Shown here: piece by piece, positions 27,771-36,602 of the stretch
How the letters are laid out: every line of letters starts with the position of its first letter
Numbering within the stretch: position 1 is the first letter of the stretch
Assembly: GCA_945898205.1 (NCBI GenBank)
Contig: CAMDHO010000002.1
Location: 19,553-83,552 of the forward strand
Direction of reading: 5' to 3'
Length of the DNA stretch: 64,000 bases
Source of the DNA: Chlamydia trachomatis
GTDB taxonomy: Bacteria; Chlamydiota; Chlamydiia; Chlamydiales; Rhabdochlamydiaceae
Translations under genes and position numbers: made by a program
Notes under the pieces: generated by a model
What the model was told of the DNA's origin: nothing
The model's database searches: none
What the model saw: only the letters and a program-made list of their open reading frames with translations

Positions 27771-28288
27771 ATGGATAGATGCTTTGCGAACGGCCCTGAC
27801 CAAAAACTTTATGCTATATAGCATGATAATGAATGAGGAATCCCCTGTCATCACGATCTTCATTTATTTGAGATGCTAATTCTCGAAGCTGCTCAAGCGG
27901 GTCTTAACTGGGAAACTGTTATCAATTTGATCCACATAAAACAGCTTTAATGACGGACGAAGAACTTGAAGCTCTTCGTTTAGATCCTAGCATCATCAGA
28001 AATCGGCTTAAAATATATTCTGCTCGTCAAAATGCTAGAGTCTTTCTCTCCATTCAAAAGGAATTTAGATCCTTCGCTCAATATTTTTGGGGATTTGTCT
28101 CTTATAAACCACTTCTCAATCATCCAAAGACTCTTAAAGACGTCTCTACTACGTCTTTAGAAAGCGACAACCTTTCTAAAGACCTTAAAAAACGAGGAAT
28201 GAACTTTGTAGGATCTACAATTATTTATGCCTACATGCAAGCCGTTGGAATGGTCAACGACCAGATTGCAACATGCCGCTGCAGATAA
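27771..28288 (+). pseudogene. tag: Broken DNA-3-methyladenine glycosylase I (tag)
   Basis: Base-excision repair glycosylase, decayed. From the ATG at 27771 the frame reads RCFANGPDQKLYAI, stop, HDNE, stop, GIP, then HLFEMLILEAAQAGLNWETV, corresponding to the Tag N-terminus (YHDNEWG with Tyr and Trp codons turned into TAG and TGA). A frameshift and small deletion lead into FDPHKTALMTDEELEAL and the intact-looking C-terminal 112 residues (LKKRGMNFVGSTIIYAYMQAVGMVNDQ). At least two nonsense codons and one frameshift make function unlikely. It follows menB by 5 nt. Confidence 0.85.
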
Positions 28289-28522
28289 CTGTGTTTAAAA
28301 AAAGATAAAAATGAAAAATTAAATTAATTATTAGATTCGATAAATTAACTTATTATTTATCTAGACAGATCTAAAGTTTTTAACATATCGCTAAAAAAAT
28401 CACATAGCAACCTTACATTCTAAATTATTTTTATGAATCAAAAAATCAATATCTTTACCGGAAAGATAGTCAATGCTAGAATGGCTATTCATTATTCAAT
28501 ATAAATCTACAAATGGATCATT

Positions 28523-29869
28523 ATGCAATTTAAGGACCTTCAGCTATCTCCAGATATTCTTCGCGCTATTGAAGATAAAGGATATAGTTCACCTACCCCA
28601 ATTCAAATGCAGGCTATTCCTATAATTTTAGAAGGACATGATCTGCTCGCAGCTTCTCAAACAGGAACTGGAAAAACAGCAGGATTTACTCTTCCTATCT
28701 TAGAGAATCTACTAAAACGCCCAAAAAGAAAAGGCAGCAAATCTATTCGATGTCTTATCTTAACTCCGACTAGAGAATTGGCTATGCAGGTAGAAGCTAG
28801 CGTTCAAACATACAGTAAACATCTACAAATTAAATCCACCGTTGTCTTTGGGGGTGTTAATATCAACCCTCAAATGAATCGACTTCGTCAAGGAATTGAT
28901 ATTTTAGTTGCTACTCCTGGACGTCTTTTAGACTTATTTTCTCAAAAAGCCGTAGATTTTTCAGATGTCGAAACTTTAGTTTTAGACGAAGCAGATAGAA
29001 TGCTCGACATGGGATTCATCAATGACATTCGCAAAATTCTAGCTCTCCTTCCAAAAAACAGGCAAAACCTACTTTTTTCTGCTACTTTCTCTCCTGAGAT
29101 TAAAAAATTAGCAGAAGGGTTGCTTCACCTACCTAAACTCATCCAAGCAACTACAAATAACTCTACCGCGGAGGGCGTTGCTCAAACTATCCATCCAGTT
29201 GATAGCGGACGTAAAAAAGATCTTCTTTCTTTTTTAATTACTTCACAAAAATGGAAACAGGTACTTGTCTTTACTCGAACAAAACATGGGGCCAATCGTC
29301 TTACCGCACAGCTTGAAGGCGATGGAATTAGCGCCTCTGCAATTCATAGTAATAAAAGCCAAGGGGCTCGAGTAAAAGCTCTTGCTAGCTTCAAGGAAGG
29401 TTCTGTCCGTGTTCTAGTCGCTACAGATATTGCAGCTAGAGGCCTTGACATCACAGATCTACCTCACGTCGTCAACTTTGACCTCCCCCACGTTCCTGAA
29501 GATTATGTACATCGTATTGGACGCACAGGAAGAGCGGGAAAAGAAGGCGAAGCTATTTCTCTTGTTTGTATTGATGAAGAAAAATTACTTCAAGGTATTG
29601 AGCGTCTTTTAAAAAGAGAATTACCTAAGGTTATTATTTCTAGCTATGAACCGAACCCCTCAATTAAGGCAAAACCCCTTCTTCAAAGAACTTCGAACCA
29701 AAGACCTTCATACTCAAGAAGTTCAGGACCAAGAAGTCCAGAACCAAGAAGTTCAGGACCAAGAAGTTCAGAACCAAGAAGTTCAGGACCGAGAAATTCA
29801 GATGCAAAAACTCCTGATCAAAAAACTTCTTATTTTTCTAGAAGTCGAAGACCCTTCAACAAGAAGTAA
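28523..29869 (+). CDS. DEAD-box RNA helicase (RhlE-like)
   Basis: ATP-dependent RNA helicase, 448 residues, probably for ribosome assembly or mRNA turnover. Motifs in order: Q motif ([11 protein letters not shown]), ASQTGTGKT (Walker A), [17 protein letters not shown] ([12 protein letters not shown]), SAT, and C-terminal [12 protein letters not shown] and [15 protein letters not shown]. The closing 60 residues are a basic Ser/Arg/Pro tail with six 5-residue repeats ([10 protein letters not shown] type). The [21 protein letters not shown] start is RhlE-like. It is monocistronic, with a hairpin terminator 12 nt after the stop. Confidence 0.95.
   Translation: MQFKDLQLSPDILRAIEDKGYSSPTPIQMQAIPIILEGHDLLAASQTGTGKTAGFTLPILENLLKRPKRKGSKSIRCLILTPTRELAMQVEASVQTYSKHLQIKSTVVFGGVNINPQMNRLRQGIDILVATPGRLLDLFSQKAVDFSDVETLVLDEADRMLDMGFINDIRKILALLPKNRQNLLFSATFSPEIKKLAEGLLHLPKLIQATTNNSTAEGVAQTIHPVDSGRKKDLLSFLITSQKWKQVLVFTRTKHGANRLTAQLEGDGISASAIHSNKSQGARVKALASFKEGSVRVLVATDIAARGLDITDLPHVVNFDLPHVPEDYVHRIGRTGRAGKEGEAISLVCIDEEKLLQGIERLLKRELPKVIISSYEPNPSIKAKPLLQRTSNQRPSYSRSSGPRSPEPRSSGPRSSEPRSSGPRNSDAKTPDQKTSYFSRSRRPFNKK
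29718..29807 (+). repeat. Six 15-nt tandem repeats in the helicase tail
   Basis: Units of AGAAGTTCAGGACCA type repeat six times in frame (29718-29807). They encode [25 protein letters not shown] and RNSDA. The near-identical DNA permits copy-number change without frameshift. Confidence 0.9.
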
Positions 29870-29880
29870 TCTTCTTAAAA

Positions 29881-29925
29881 TTCAACCCGAACCTTTTGCA
29901 AATTCTGCAGGAGGTTCGGGTTGAA
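29881..29925 (+). terminator. Hairpin terminator after the DEAD-box helicase
   Basis: A 13-bp perfect stem, TTCAACCCGAACC with GGTTCGGGTTGAA, and a 19-nt loop, starting 12 nt after the stop codon. The tail TCCTTACTATT is only moderately T-rich. Confidence 0.6.
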
Positions 29926-30251
29926 TCCTTACTATTACATAACAAAAACAACTGCAAAGACTATCTCCAAAATACATCCCAAAACCACATAAAGTAGACT
30001 GAAGACTTCGCTCGACTAAAGATCCTGAGCACTCCTTTAAAGACGGAGAACCTTAGTAGGCAATAGAGAATAATCGCAGCATGAAAATACTGTAATCCTA
30101 GAAACTTCAGGATGTCACCTAAGTCCTCTACAAGCAGCTCCTGATTGCTCTTAAATTTCTGGTAAAGCAAAAGAACAGCTTAATCGAAAAACCTGGCAAT
30201 GGCAGGCTTAAAAGTCGCGTTAAAGCTCCAAACACTTAGGAGAATCAATAT
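29926..30251. other. Stretch without a supported gene
   Basis: About 325 bp. A 69-codon open frame on the minus strand (29961-30170) is rich in Phe/Leu/Trp but has no recognised family, no ribosome-binding site and unusual composition, so I do not call it. A small hairpin CCTG-GCAATGG-CAGG lies near 30190. Confidence 0.4.
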
Positions 30252-30605
30252 TTAAAGACATTTTCTCCTTGGGATCAAGTCGCACTTGGAAGCTAGAATA
30301 AAATCGTTTTCAGAAAGCCCCTTTATCTTGTGTGTCGAAAGTTGAACTTTTAATTTTCCATATGACAAATAAAGATCTGGATGATGACACTCTGCCTCTG
30401 CAACCTCTCCTATTTGATTTGCAAATTGCAAAGCTGTTCGAAAATCTGGAAATAGATATTCTTTTTCTAAATATCGATCTTCCACTACCGTCCACCCCTC
30501 TTCTAACATTCTTAAAGAAATTTGTATGACATCCCCTGTTAAAGGAACTATTCCTTTCTTACAGGGAGTGCACTCTCTTTCAGTAAAATCACTTTCTTCT
30601 ATCAT
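30252..30605 (-). CDS. phhB: Pterin-4-alpha-carbinolamine dehydratase
   Basis: Dehydrates 4a-hydroxytetrahydrobiopterin, the recycling step after aromatic amino acid hydroxylation; small PCD proteins also occur in pterin/folate side pathways. The 117 residues match the family. The active-site region reads AECHHPDLYLSYGKLKVQLSTHKIKGLSENDFILA (in parts), containing the conserved HHP, Tyr, and TH of PCD. A Cys pair near the N-terminus (CTPCKKG) is common in bacterial members. No aromatic hydroxylase is in the window. A degenerate copy of its 5' end lies about 280 bp upstream. Confidence 0.92.
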   Translation of the reverse strand: MIEESDFTERECTPCKKGIVPLTGDVIQISLRMLEEGWTVVEDRYLEKEYLFPDFRTALQFANQIGEVAEAECHHPDLYLSYGKLKVQLSTHKIKGLSENDFILASKCDLIPRRKCL

Positions 30606-30965
30606 CTAAACACCTCTTAAATTAAGAAACATAAATACCCACAATACGAAATTAAAGACAAGATAAACAATGAAATAATGTTAGCGTCGAGTAAAAATAA
30701 AAAAACTAAAAATAGGTGAAAATTATTTTCACAGGATTCCTTAACAAACAAAAATAATTCTACCAGACTCAGCTTGCAAAAAAACTAATGATAGCAATCT
30801 CGAAAGTTATATCTATATAACGAACCGTTACTAGAACATCAAAAGCTGCCTCACTTTTTTGAGCTGGAATCGCTTCCACCCTTCATCTAAACATCGCTTA
30901 AATTAAAATTATAAATACATACATCGCAAAATTAAAGGCAACCAAAAAACCGAAACAGTTGCAAA
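30600..30965 (-). repeat. Imperfect duplication of the phhB 5' region
   Basis: The DNA around the phhB start (about 30600-30665: CATCTAAACACCTCTTAAATT..., then AATACGAAATTAAAGACA) recurs imperfectly at about 30880-30945 (CATCTAAACATCGCTTAAATT..., then CATCGCAAAATTAAAGGCA). The second copy retains an ATG followed by a short decayed frame ending at a stop after 11 codons. It reads as a partial gene duplication with promoter. Confidence 0.5.
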
Positions 30966-31019
30966 AAACAACAATTATCTTTATAATTACTATAAAAACA
31001 ATAGAAAAACGGATAAAAA
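30606..31019. other. Intergenic region between phhB and the kinase-like gene
   Basis: About 410 bp of A/T-rich DNA. Apart from the decayed phhB duplicate I see no gene. It must hold the divergent promoters for phhB (minus) and the 31020 gene (plus), but no convincing -35/-10 pair stands out. Confidence 0.5.
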
Positions 31020-33158
31020 ATGACTATTCAGCCTACAAACCGATCGTTTATAAATCCTCAAGTCACAGATCTCAGTTTTCAAAAAAAAGCTATCCTCCAC
31101 AACTATTACGGGCTAGGTAGAACAGCGAAACTCCACCAGTTACTTTCTCCAGCTGAAAAGTCATTAACACTTAGGTTACAAGGACTTTGGGCAAATGTTT
31201 ACGCTCAAAACTTTACTTCTATTCCAGAATCTAAAACCTCTATCTACTCTGAGCTAGCAAATATTCATCCAATTATTTTAAGCACCTATCAAAGTGAGAT
31301 TGAACAACTTAAAACAGCAGACGAAATTTCAAGAATGTCTAAAAAATTCTTTAATGCAGCTCAAACGGTAGGCAAAGATGCTGCTTTAAAAATAAATAAA
31401 GATCTCAACAGTGTAGGTTCGAATTCAACTCCAGCTTCTAGTCCACTTAGCATTCGACCCTTTTTTAGGATGATAGCATCCTTAACACCCGAAGAGCTTT
31501 TTAATGATCAGATAAAAACTATCGACCAAAGACTCTCCTCATTATCTTTACCCTCTAATTTACGTGAAAAATACCAAAATCTCACTAGGACCACGGACTT
31601 GGATAGCTTACAAACCCTTGCCTCTAGTTATGCAGATTCGCTCGTTACCGACCTTAAAGCAAGCAACCCAACCAAACGGGAACTGATTACCTCTTCTTTG
31701 CGTTCCACATGGACTTCCGTCTTAGAATCCTCACCTACAAATAAAGAAGAGCTTTTACGCTATATTGCAGATTCATTGTCAGAGCTTCAACTCCCCGGTA
31801 TAACAGACCTCTACATGAAAGATCTTTTTTTAGCTGAATCAATTCTTAAAATCCAAAACCGTGCAGGAAGATATCTTCACGATCTTGATTCTATAAAATT
31901 CAATATACCTATACTCCCCACTTCTTCCGGAGTCACGACTCACCCAAAAACTATTGACTGGCATCGATCCGAAAGAATATTAGGGTTCATGAAACACCTC
32001 GGATCTAAAGAAGAGCTAGACCAAAACCTTCTTTATTCGTTTTTCTTACCTTCAGATTCTGAAAATAATAGAAACAGATTCCCCTGCCTGGTTCCTTCGG
32101 GGGTTTCTCTTGATCACTCAGAATCCCCAACATATACTGATTCAAACGGGGACACATTCCCTCTTTCTGACAAAGAACGTTATTACATAAAAGATCTCAC
32201 TCGTTTTATAGCAACCACAACTAGAAAAAATCCTTCTAGTTCTATTGAGAGTGAATTAGCCTTTCAAGAATACATTAGCCAAAGTCCTATTGCCATTTTC
32301 GACCGAATCATAGGAGAGGACCTAGAAAACCTTTTTATTACACAATACACCGAGCTACCTCTTAGATTAAAAAAAGACCTTTTTAATCAATTCGGAATGA
32401 TTTCTTTTTTAGATATCTCACTGGGAAATCAAGATCGACTCATTCGCTTAGATGTCGAAAATCCCTCTTTAGAAACAGCTCCATTGGACTCTAATCTTGG
32501 AAATATCATGATTTCTCACAATAAAACCTCTTTACATGCGATTGATAATGGAATAGGCGATGGAAAAAAACCTAATCTAGAAACATTAACAGCTAACAAC
32601 GCTAAATACCTAGATTTCTTAAGCAACTTATTTAAAAACGAACAAAAATACGAAGATCTATCAACAAACTTAATAAACTCACTATTAATTTCAACTATTA
32701 ACATAAAAGAATCCATAGAAGACGGGCATATAAAAGCCCTTCAAAATATTCTAGCTCTTGAAACTGACCTCCAAAACACTCTAGTTTTAAATGAAAAAAT
32801 TAAAAAACGAAGGAAGCACGTAGATCGTTTAATGAAAAAATATAAATCCACAAAAAAAGCCTCTACTGGCAGAGCTAAACGTTGCAACTTAACCACTCAA
32901 ATCTCATCTCACCAAAAAGCAATTGCAGAATTAGAAAAATCTAGAGATGCTATAGGGATATTTTCATCTTTGAAGACTGGAATGCAAGTTATGGAACATC
33001 GCTTAAGAACCCAACTAATTCCTCTTTGGAATAGCCCAGAAACTAACGATTTTAAAATTAAACTCGGAGACGGACTCGTCAATACAATTACAAGCAGATT
33101 AAATCTTTTAAATCCAGAAAAAAAGAAGCCTGCTCAGGAAAGAAGCCTTTTAATATAA
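31020..33158 (+). CDS. Candidate effector with a PI3K/actin-fragmin-kinase-like catalytic core
   Basis: A 712-residue protein with no signal peptide or membrane segment. Its N-terminal 300 residues are helical and unrecognised. The centre has kinase-like motifs: Lys391 in RYYIKDL (possible ATP Lys), Glu410/Glu412 in IESELAFQEYI (possible helix-C Glu), GNQDR at 469-473, NLGNIM at 492-497 and AIDNG at 507-511. In PI3K the loop reads DRHNxNIM...HIDFG, and actin-fragmin/HipA-type kinases use GNxDR...IDNG. The C-terminus (about 560-712) is coiled-coil-like and Lys-rich. I infer a secreted host-directed kinase; no homologue was searched. A smaller gene follows after 39 bp. Confidence 0.6.
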   Translation: MTIQPTNRSFINPQVTDLSFQKKAILHNYYGLGRTAKLHQLLSPAEKSLTLRLQGLWANVYAQNFTSIPESKTSIYSELANIHPIILSTYQSEIEQLKTADEISRMSKKFFNAAQTVGKDAALKINKDLNSVGSNSTPASSPLSIRPFFRMIASLTPEELFNDQIKTIDQRLSSLSLPSNLREKYQNLTRTTDLDSLQTLASSYADSLVTDLKASNPTKRELITSSLRSTWTSVLESSPTNKEELLRYIADSLSELQLPGITDLYMKDLFLAESILKIQNRAGRYLHDLDSIKFNIPILPTSSGVTTHPKTIDWHRSERILGFMKHLGSKEELDQNLLYSFFLPSDSENNRNRFPCLVPSGVSLDHSESPTYTDSNGDTFPLSDKERYYIKDLTRFIATTTRKNPSSSIESELAFQEYISQSPIAIFDRIIGEDLENLFITQYTELPLRLKKDLFNQFGMISFLDISLGNQDRLIRLDVENPSLETAPLDSNLGNIMISHNKTSLHAIDNGIGDGKKPNLETLTANNAKYLDFLSNLFKNEQKYEDLSTNLINSLLISTINIKESIEDGHIKALQNILALETDLQNTLVLNEKIKKRRKHVDRLMKKYKSTKKASTGRAKRCNLTTQISSHQKAIAELEKSRDAIGIFSSLKTGMQVMEHRLRTQLIPLWNSPETNDFKIKLGDGLVNTITSRLNLLNPEKKKPAQERSLLI

Positions 33159-33197
33159 ACATCAACATCTACTGAAACTAAGCTAAGGAAACCTAAA

Positions 33198-33695
33198 ATG
33201 AACTTTGACGCAATAACACCAGAAAAAAAAATTTCATCACCAACACCAGAAAAAACAATTTCATCACGTCCCGGATTTAGTCCCCTAAGGCTACATCCGT
33301 CTATTAGCAGTCTTTTTCTTGATAGATTTGAAGATGGCCGAATAACGAATGATTCACCTACATCTCCCCACATGAAGAGAGTCTCTCCAAATTCGCGTTT
33401 ATCGGCCTTATTAACTTCTTTGGAATCAGAGCTCTTAAACATCCACTCGCCTGACTCTCGATTAGTTATACTCTCCATTCTAAACGAAATATATCCAACG
33501 GAATCTACCGATCTCCCAGAATTGGATTCCATATCTGATCAATTAAAGGAAAAACACACCGATACCGTGACTCTAAGCGATACTATTACAGCTATTATTT
33601 CAAAAATTAGATCCAATAATTTTTCTGCCCCGATAACCCCCACTAGTGAAGGAAAAATAACTAAGGCGTTTTTCAAAACAACCCCCAAAAAATAG
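33198..33695 (+). CDS. Unrecognised Ser/Thr/Pro-rich 165-residue protein
   Basis: Not recognised. It is preceded by AAGGAA and lies 39 bp after the kinase-like gene, so probably in the same operon. The N-terminus contains a direct 27-nt repeat (33216-33242, 33243-33269) encoding TPEKKISSP/TPEKTISSR. A Pro/Ser-rich linker (about 1-65) precedes a helical middle (about 70-155) with paired acidic stretches. The low-complexity N-terminus without signal peptide is compatible with a type III secretion substrate, or with a partner of the upstream candidate effector; this is inference only. Confidence 0.6.
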   Translation: MNFDAITPEKKISSPTPEKTISSRPGFSPLRLHPSISSLFLDRFEDGRITNDSPTSPHMKRVSPNSRLSALLTSLESELLNIHSPDSRLVILSILNEIYPTESTDLPELDSISDQLKEKHTDTVTLSDTITAIISKIRSNNFSAPITPTSEGKITKAFFKTTPKK

Positions 33696-33845
33696 ATGGC
33701 ACTAAATAAAATCTATTTCCAATAAAATGAGGCCTATAGAAAATTCCAATATTTTCTTACTGGCCTTTTTTAGTTTATATTGCAAAAAAATAGAACCATC
33801 TGCAGAATACTCGCCTAAAAGAGCTAATAAATCTATGTTCAATCA

Positions 33846-34478
33846 ATGAAAAATAACAAGTTAAAAGAAAAAGTCTTTGATTCTGCTTGGAAGATCGTAG
33901 AGAATGAAGGCATGGATCAACTTACAATTCGAGGCATTGCAGAACTAAGCGGATGCTCCTTAGGAGCTATTAATGATGTCCTTGACAACTTTCAAGACCT
34001 GCAACTTCGAATTAATTCTCACATCCTTTCTTGTCTATATCAGACAATTGAAGAAACAACCACCTTAGCCATAAAAAACAATAAACCTCTCAAAGAGCTG
34101 TTAAGAGATCTAGCAAAAGCCTATATTGATTTTGGACAAAAACATCGTCTTCTTTGGAAAGCCTTATTCGAACATGCTCCCTCTTCTCGTTTTCCGGAAT
34201 GGTATATAAAGCATACTCATGCCGGAATCTACCAAGTCAGTAAAAAATTGGCCGTTACATTCTCAATTCCTGAAAATGAAATCAGAAAATTCCTCGGTTT
34301 TTTCTGGGCAGCTATTCACGGAATCTGCTCTATCTTACTTAATAAAAAACTAGATACGGTTGCTGATTTTTTTAATGTTGACATTCACTTAGAGCCCTAT
34401 ATCGAATATTGCTTACAAGGATTACTACCAAACCAAACAACATCGAATTGCAAAAAACAAGAAACTCTGCTACCTTGA
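33846..34478 (+). CDS. TetR-family transcriptional regulator
   Basis: A 210-residue repressor-type protein. Residues about 5-50 form the TetR helix-turn-helix (FDSAWKIVENEGMDQLTIRGIAELSGCSLGAINDVLDNF), and the remainder is a helical ligand/dimer domain with the WHG-like region FWAAIHGICSILL. TetR proteins usually control a neighbouring exporter, but none is adjacent here; its target may be elsewhere, for example the HlyD/ABC exporter type at the window start. No clear palindromic operator was found upstream. It lies 150 bp after the 165-residue gene. Confidence 0.9.
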   Translation: MKNNKLKEKVFDSAWKIVENEGMDQLTIRGIAELSGCSLGAINDVLDNFQDLQLRINSHILSCLYQTIEETTTLAIKNNKPLKELLRDLAKAYIDFGQKHRLLWKALFEHAPSSRFPEWYIKHTHAGIYQVSKKLAVTFSIPENEIRKFLGFFWAAIHGICSILLNKKLDTVADFFNVDIHLEPYIEYCLQGLLPNQTTSNCKKQETLLP

Positions 34479-34598
34479 AATTTTAAAGGAAATTTCATGA
34501 CTAAAAAGCAGCAAGGATTGGACTTGCAACCTCTCATCTTTTGGCCAAATAAGGATATTGAATCACTCTATTAGCACGTCGGATAGAAAAACTAGAAC

Positions 34599-34997
34599 TT
34601 ATAAAAAAAGAGTTTTTAGGCGATACTTAGTTAGCACAAATTCTTTCTTGCCATGTTCTATTGATTCGGCTAAAGCTTGAGGCGGATTCCCATTACGCAG
34701 GAGGGTTTGAAGATCCCGGGAATTAATCGTTATGGATTTTTCCTCAGATTTTTCAGATGGCCACCAATGAAATTTTCCTGCAGATAAGCGTTTGGTAGAC
34801 AGCCAAAATCCTTGACCGTCATAAACAAGAATTCGAATAGAGGTTTCTGATCGACTTTTAAAAAGGAACAAGGTTCCCCCGTAAGGATTCTGTCCAAGTT
34901 GCTTATAACAAATGGCAGCGAATCCATCGATCCCTTTTCTAAAGTCAATAGAATCCATGTAAATTAAGATATGCATGCGCGGCGTTAGTTGGAGCAT
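34599..34997 (-). CDS. tnpB: IS66 TnpB-like accessory protein
   Basis: A 132-residue protein of the IS66 Orf2 family. It has the diagnostic MDSIDFRKGIDGFAA near the N-terminus, then FKSRSETSIRILVYDGQGFWLSTKRLSAGKFHWWP (in parts). TnpB proteins accompany but do not replace the DDE transposase TnpC, which is missing, so the element cannot move by itself. Length is slightly longer than the usual 110-120 residues because of a Lys-rich tail. Confidence 0.9.
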   Translation of the reverse strand: MLQLTPRMHILIYMDSIDFRKGIDGFAAICYKQLGQNPYGGTLFLFKSRSETSIRILVYDGQGFWLSTKRLSAGKFHWWPSEKSEEKSITINSRDLQTLLRNGNPPQALAESIEHGKKEFVLTKYRLKTLFL

Positions 34998-35025
34998 TAA
35001 AATCTTCCTCTAAAAAATTCAGAGA

Positions 35026-35357
35026 TCAAAATTTTAAGGAATGATCGGCAGCTCCTTCAATTTTCACAGGACCTACGGAGGCCTCTATACTGATAACTAG
35101 GCCAGAAGCAGTAGGTAAAGGATGAAACTCAGCATCAACGAAGCTTGCAGCATTATCTGGAGATAAGTCTTTAATTTTCTTATAGAAATAAGCAGGTGTA
35201 ATATGTAAGGCTTTGCTTACATCCTCCACCGAAAGCTTTATTGAAAGGCAAATAGCTTTCTTCCAAATATCCAGAGGAAACTTATTTGAACAAGATTCTC
35301 TGGCCGTTTGGAATTCTGACGCTAATTGATGAGCTCTATATAAATTTGTTGTTGCAT
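35026..35357 (-). pseudogene. tnpA: Frameshifted IS66 TnpA-like gene
   Basis: AAGGAGG and an ATG at 35357 start a frame (MQQQ) that stops after 12 codons. One base away the protein-like frame runs NLYRAHQLASEF, then FPLDIWKKAICLSIKLSVEDVSKALHITPAYFYKKIKDL to the stop at 35026, matching the IS66 TnpA helix-turn-helix type. A single lost base near 35342-35345 explains the break. Confidence 0.7.
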
Positions 35358-35480
35358 GTGGTCCTCCTTAAAAAAGACTAGATAATAGCAAGCTCCCTAA
35401 TAAAATTTACGCACTCTAGCCGGAGGCGCACATAGTTATGCCTGTCAAGCAAGCCTTTAGCTTGCTATCGATCGCGAACC

Positions 35481-36401
35481 TTAGTTATCTCCTGGAAACT
35501 TAACTTTTTCTAAAAAACAGACTAATCGATTAGGATCATCAGTAATCATCCCATCTACACCCATTTCTATCAATTCAGCCCACCTTTTAGGATCATTTAC
35601 AGTCCATGGAATTACACGAAACCCCCGTTTTTGTAAAATGAGAACATCTGACTTGGAATTTAAAAGTTCATGGTCCGGAGAAAGGATGCTTACATGAAGC
35701 AAGGACGCCACCTGTAGTAAAAATTCCAACCCTTTTCCTGGATTTAAAATAGATGCAACTTCTATGCTTTGAGAGACTAAAATAAAACCTGTTTTAGCCG
35801 AAGGTTCTACTTTGTAAATGGCTGCAAGCACTTCCGTATCAAAGGAAGAATAATAAACACGATCGGATAAACCACTTCTTCTTACTTGCGTTGTAACAGC
35901 ATCTACGAGTTTTTCAGGAGGTAAAGTCCACTCAGGAAATCTTAAATCTCTCTTTAATTCTATATTTAAACGGATTTTTTTTGCGTTAGGGTGAAAAGAT
36001 GTATTAATAAGATCCAATAGCTCTTGTAATGTTGGAATTTGTGTTCCCGGCATAGCAATTTGATTTGGGAACTCAGGATTAACTTTGACCCCTACATCTA
36101 AAAGCTTAACTTGCTCTAAAGTTAATGACCTGATCAACACTTCCCTACTAATAGACTTTCCATCTAAATAGGCACAAAGCTCTTTGTTTAAAAAAAAATC
36201 ATGATGAATGACTAGCTGATTATCTGAAGTAACAAGGAGATCCAACTCTAAAGTATTAGCCCCATCTTCTATTGCCTTAGAAAAGGCCGGAAGAGTGTTT
36301 TCTGGGCGTAACGACCGATTTCCACGATGAGCTTGAACTTCCATATCTAAAGAAAACCCCATTAAGGACGAGCAAAGCATTAATAAGACAACAAATCTCA
36401 T
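35481..36401 (-). CDS. Periplasmic glycerophosphodiester phosphodiesterase (GDPD)
   Basis: Hydrolyses glycerophosphodiesters to glycerol-3-phosphate and an alcohol. It has the GDPD TIM-barrel signature QAHRGNRSLRPENTLPAFSKAIEDGANTLELDLLVTSDNQLVIHHD (in parts; catalytic His in AHRG and HHD, Glu/Asp in ELDL). It ends with GFRVIPWTVNDPKRW and GVDGMITDDP. A signal peptide is visible (MRFVVLLMLCSSLMGFS) when started at ATG 36401; the GTG at 36428 is a less likely start. The length of 306 fits a GlpQ-like protein. It probably scavenges host phospholipid breakdown products. Confidence 0.92.
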   Translation of the reverse strand: MRFVVLLMLCSSLMGFSLDMEVQAHRGNRSLRPENTLPAFSKAIEDGANTLELDLLVTSDNQLVIHHDFFLNKELCAYLDGKSISREVLIRSLTLEQVKLLDVGVKVNPEFPNQIAMPGTQIPTLQELLDLINTSFHPNAKKIRLNIELKRDLRFPEWTLPPEKLVDAVTTQVRRSGLSDRVYYSSFDTEVLAAIYKVEPSAKTGFILVSQSIEVASILNPGKGLEFLLQVASLLHVSILSPDHELLNSKSDVLILQKRGFRVIPWTVNDPKRWAELIEMGVDGMITDDPNRLVCFLEKVKFPGDN

Positions 36402-36602
36402 ACCCACCCCACTTCCAGTTAGAACCACACAAACTACATATTAATAAATACATGACATATAAACAAACATTAATTTATTACAAAACATCAAAATATAATA
36501 AAAGACAAATCCTTTTAACTTAAAAAAATGCAACATTGACAAAAATCAAAAATTCAGTAAAACTTAACTTGTTCTTAACAAAAACAAGAAAGGATTATAC
36601 TA

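Larger units (their letters stand above)
34599..35400 (-). mobile_element. IS66-family insertion sequence remnant
   Basis: It contains the tnpA-like frame (35026-35357, frameshifted) and an intact tnpB, both on the minus strand in the usual IS66 order. The large transposase tnpC, which should follow tnpB, is reduced to a few uninformative codons. The terminal inverted repeats were not identified; TAGCAAGCT at about 35385 and AGCTTGCTA at about 35459 form a 9-bp inverted pair near the outer end. Confidence 0.75.

Noticed and set aside
29718..29807. Possible CRISPR-like array
   Set aside because: The 15-nt units are contiguous with no spacers and encode protein.
29646..29924. 92-codon frame with [10 protein letters not shown] repeats
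   Set aside because: It is another frame of the RSSGP repeats in the DEAD-box helicase tail.
29961..30170. 69-codon minus-strand frame rich in aromatic residues
   Set aside because: No ribosome-binding site, no family and no neighbour support.
34500..34577. Small frame MTKKQQGLDLQP after the TetR gene
   Set aside because: Only 25 codons with no similarity; more likely a vestige at the IS66 border.
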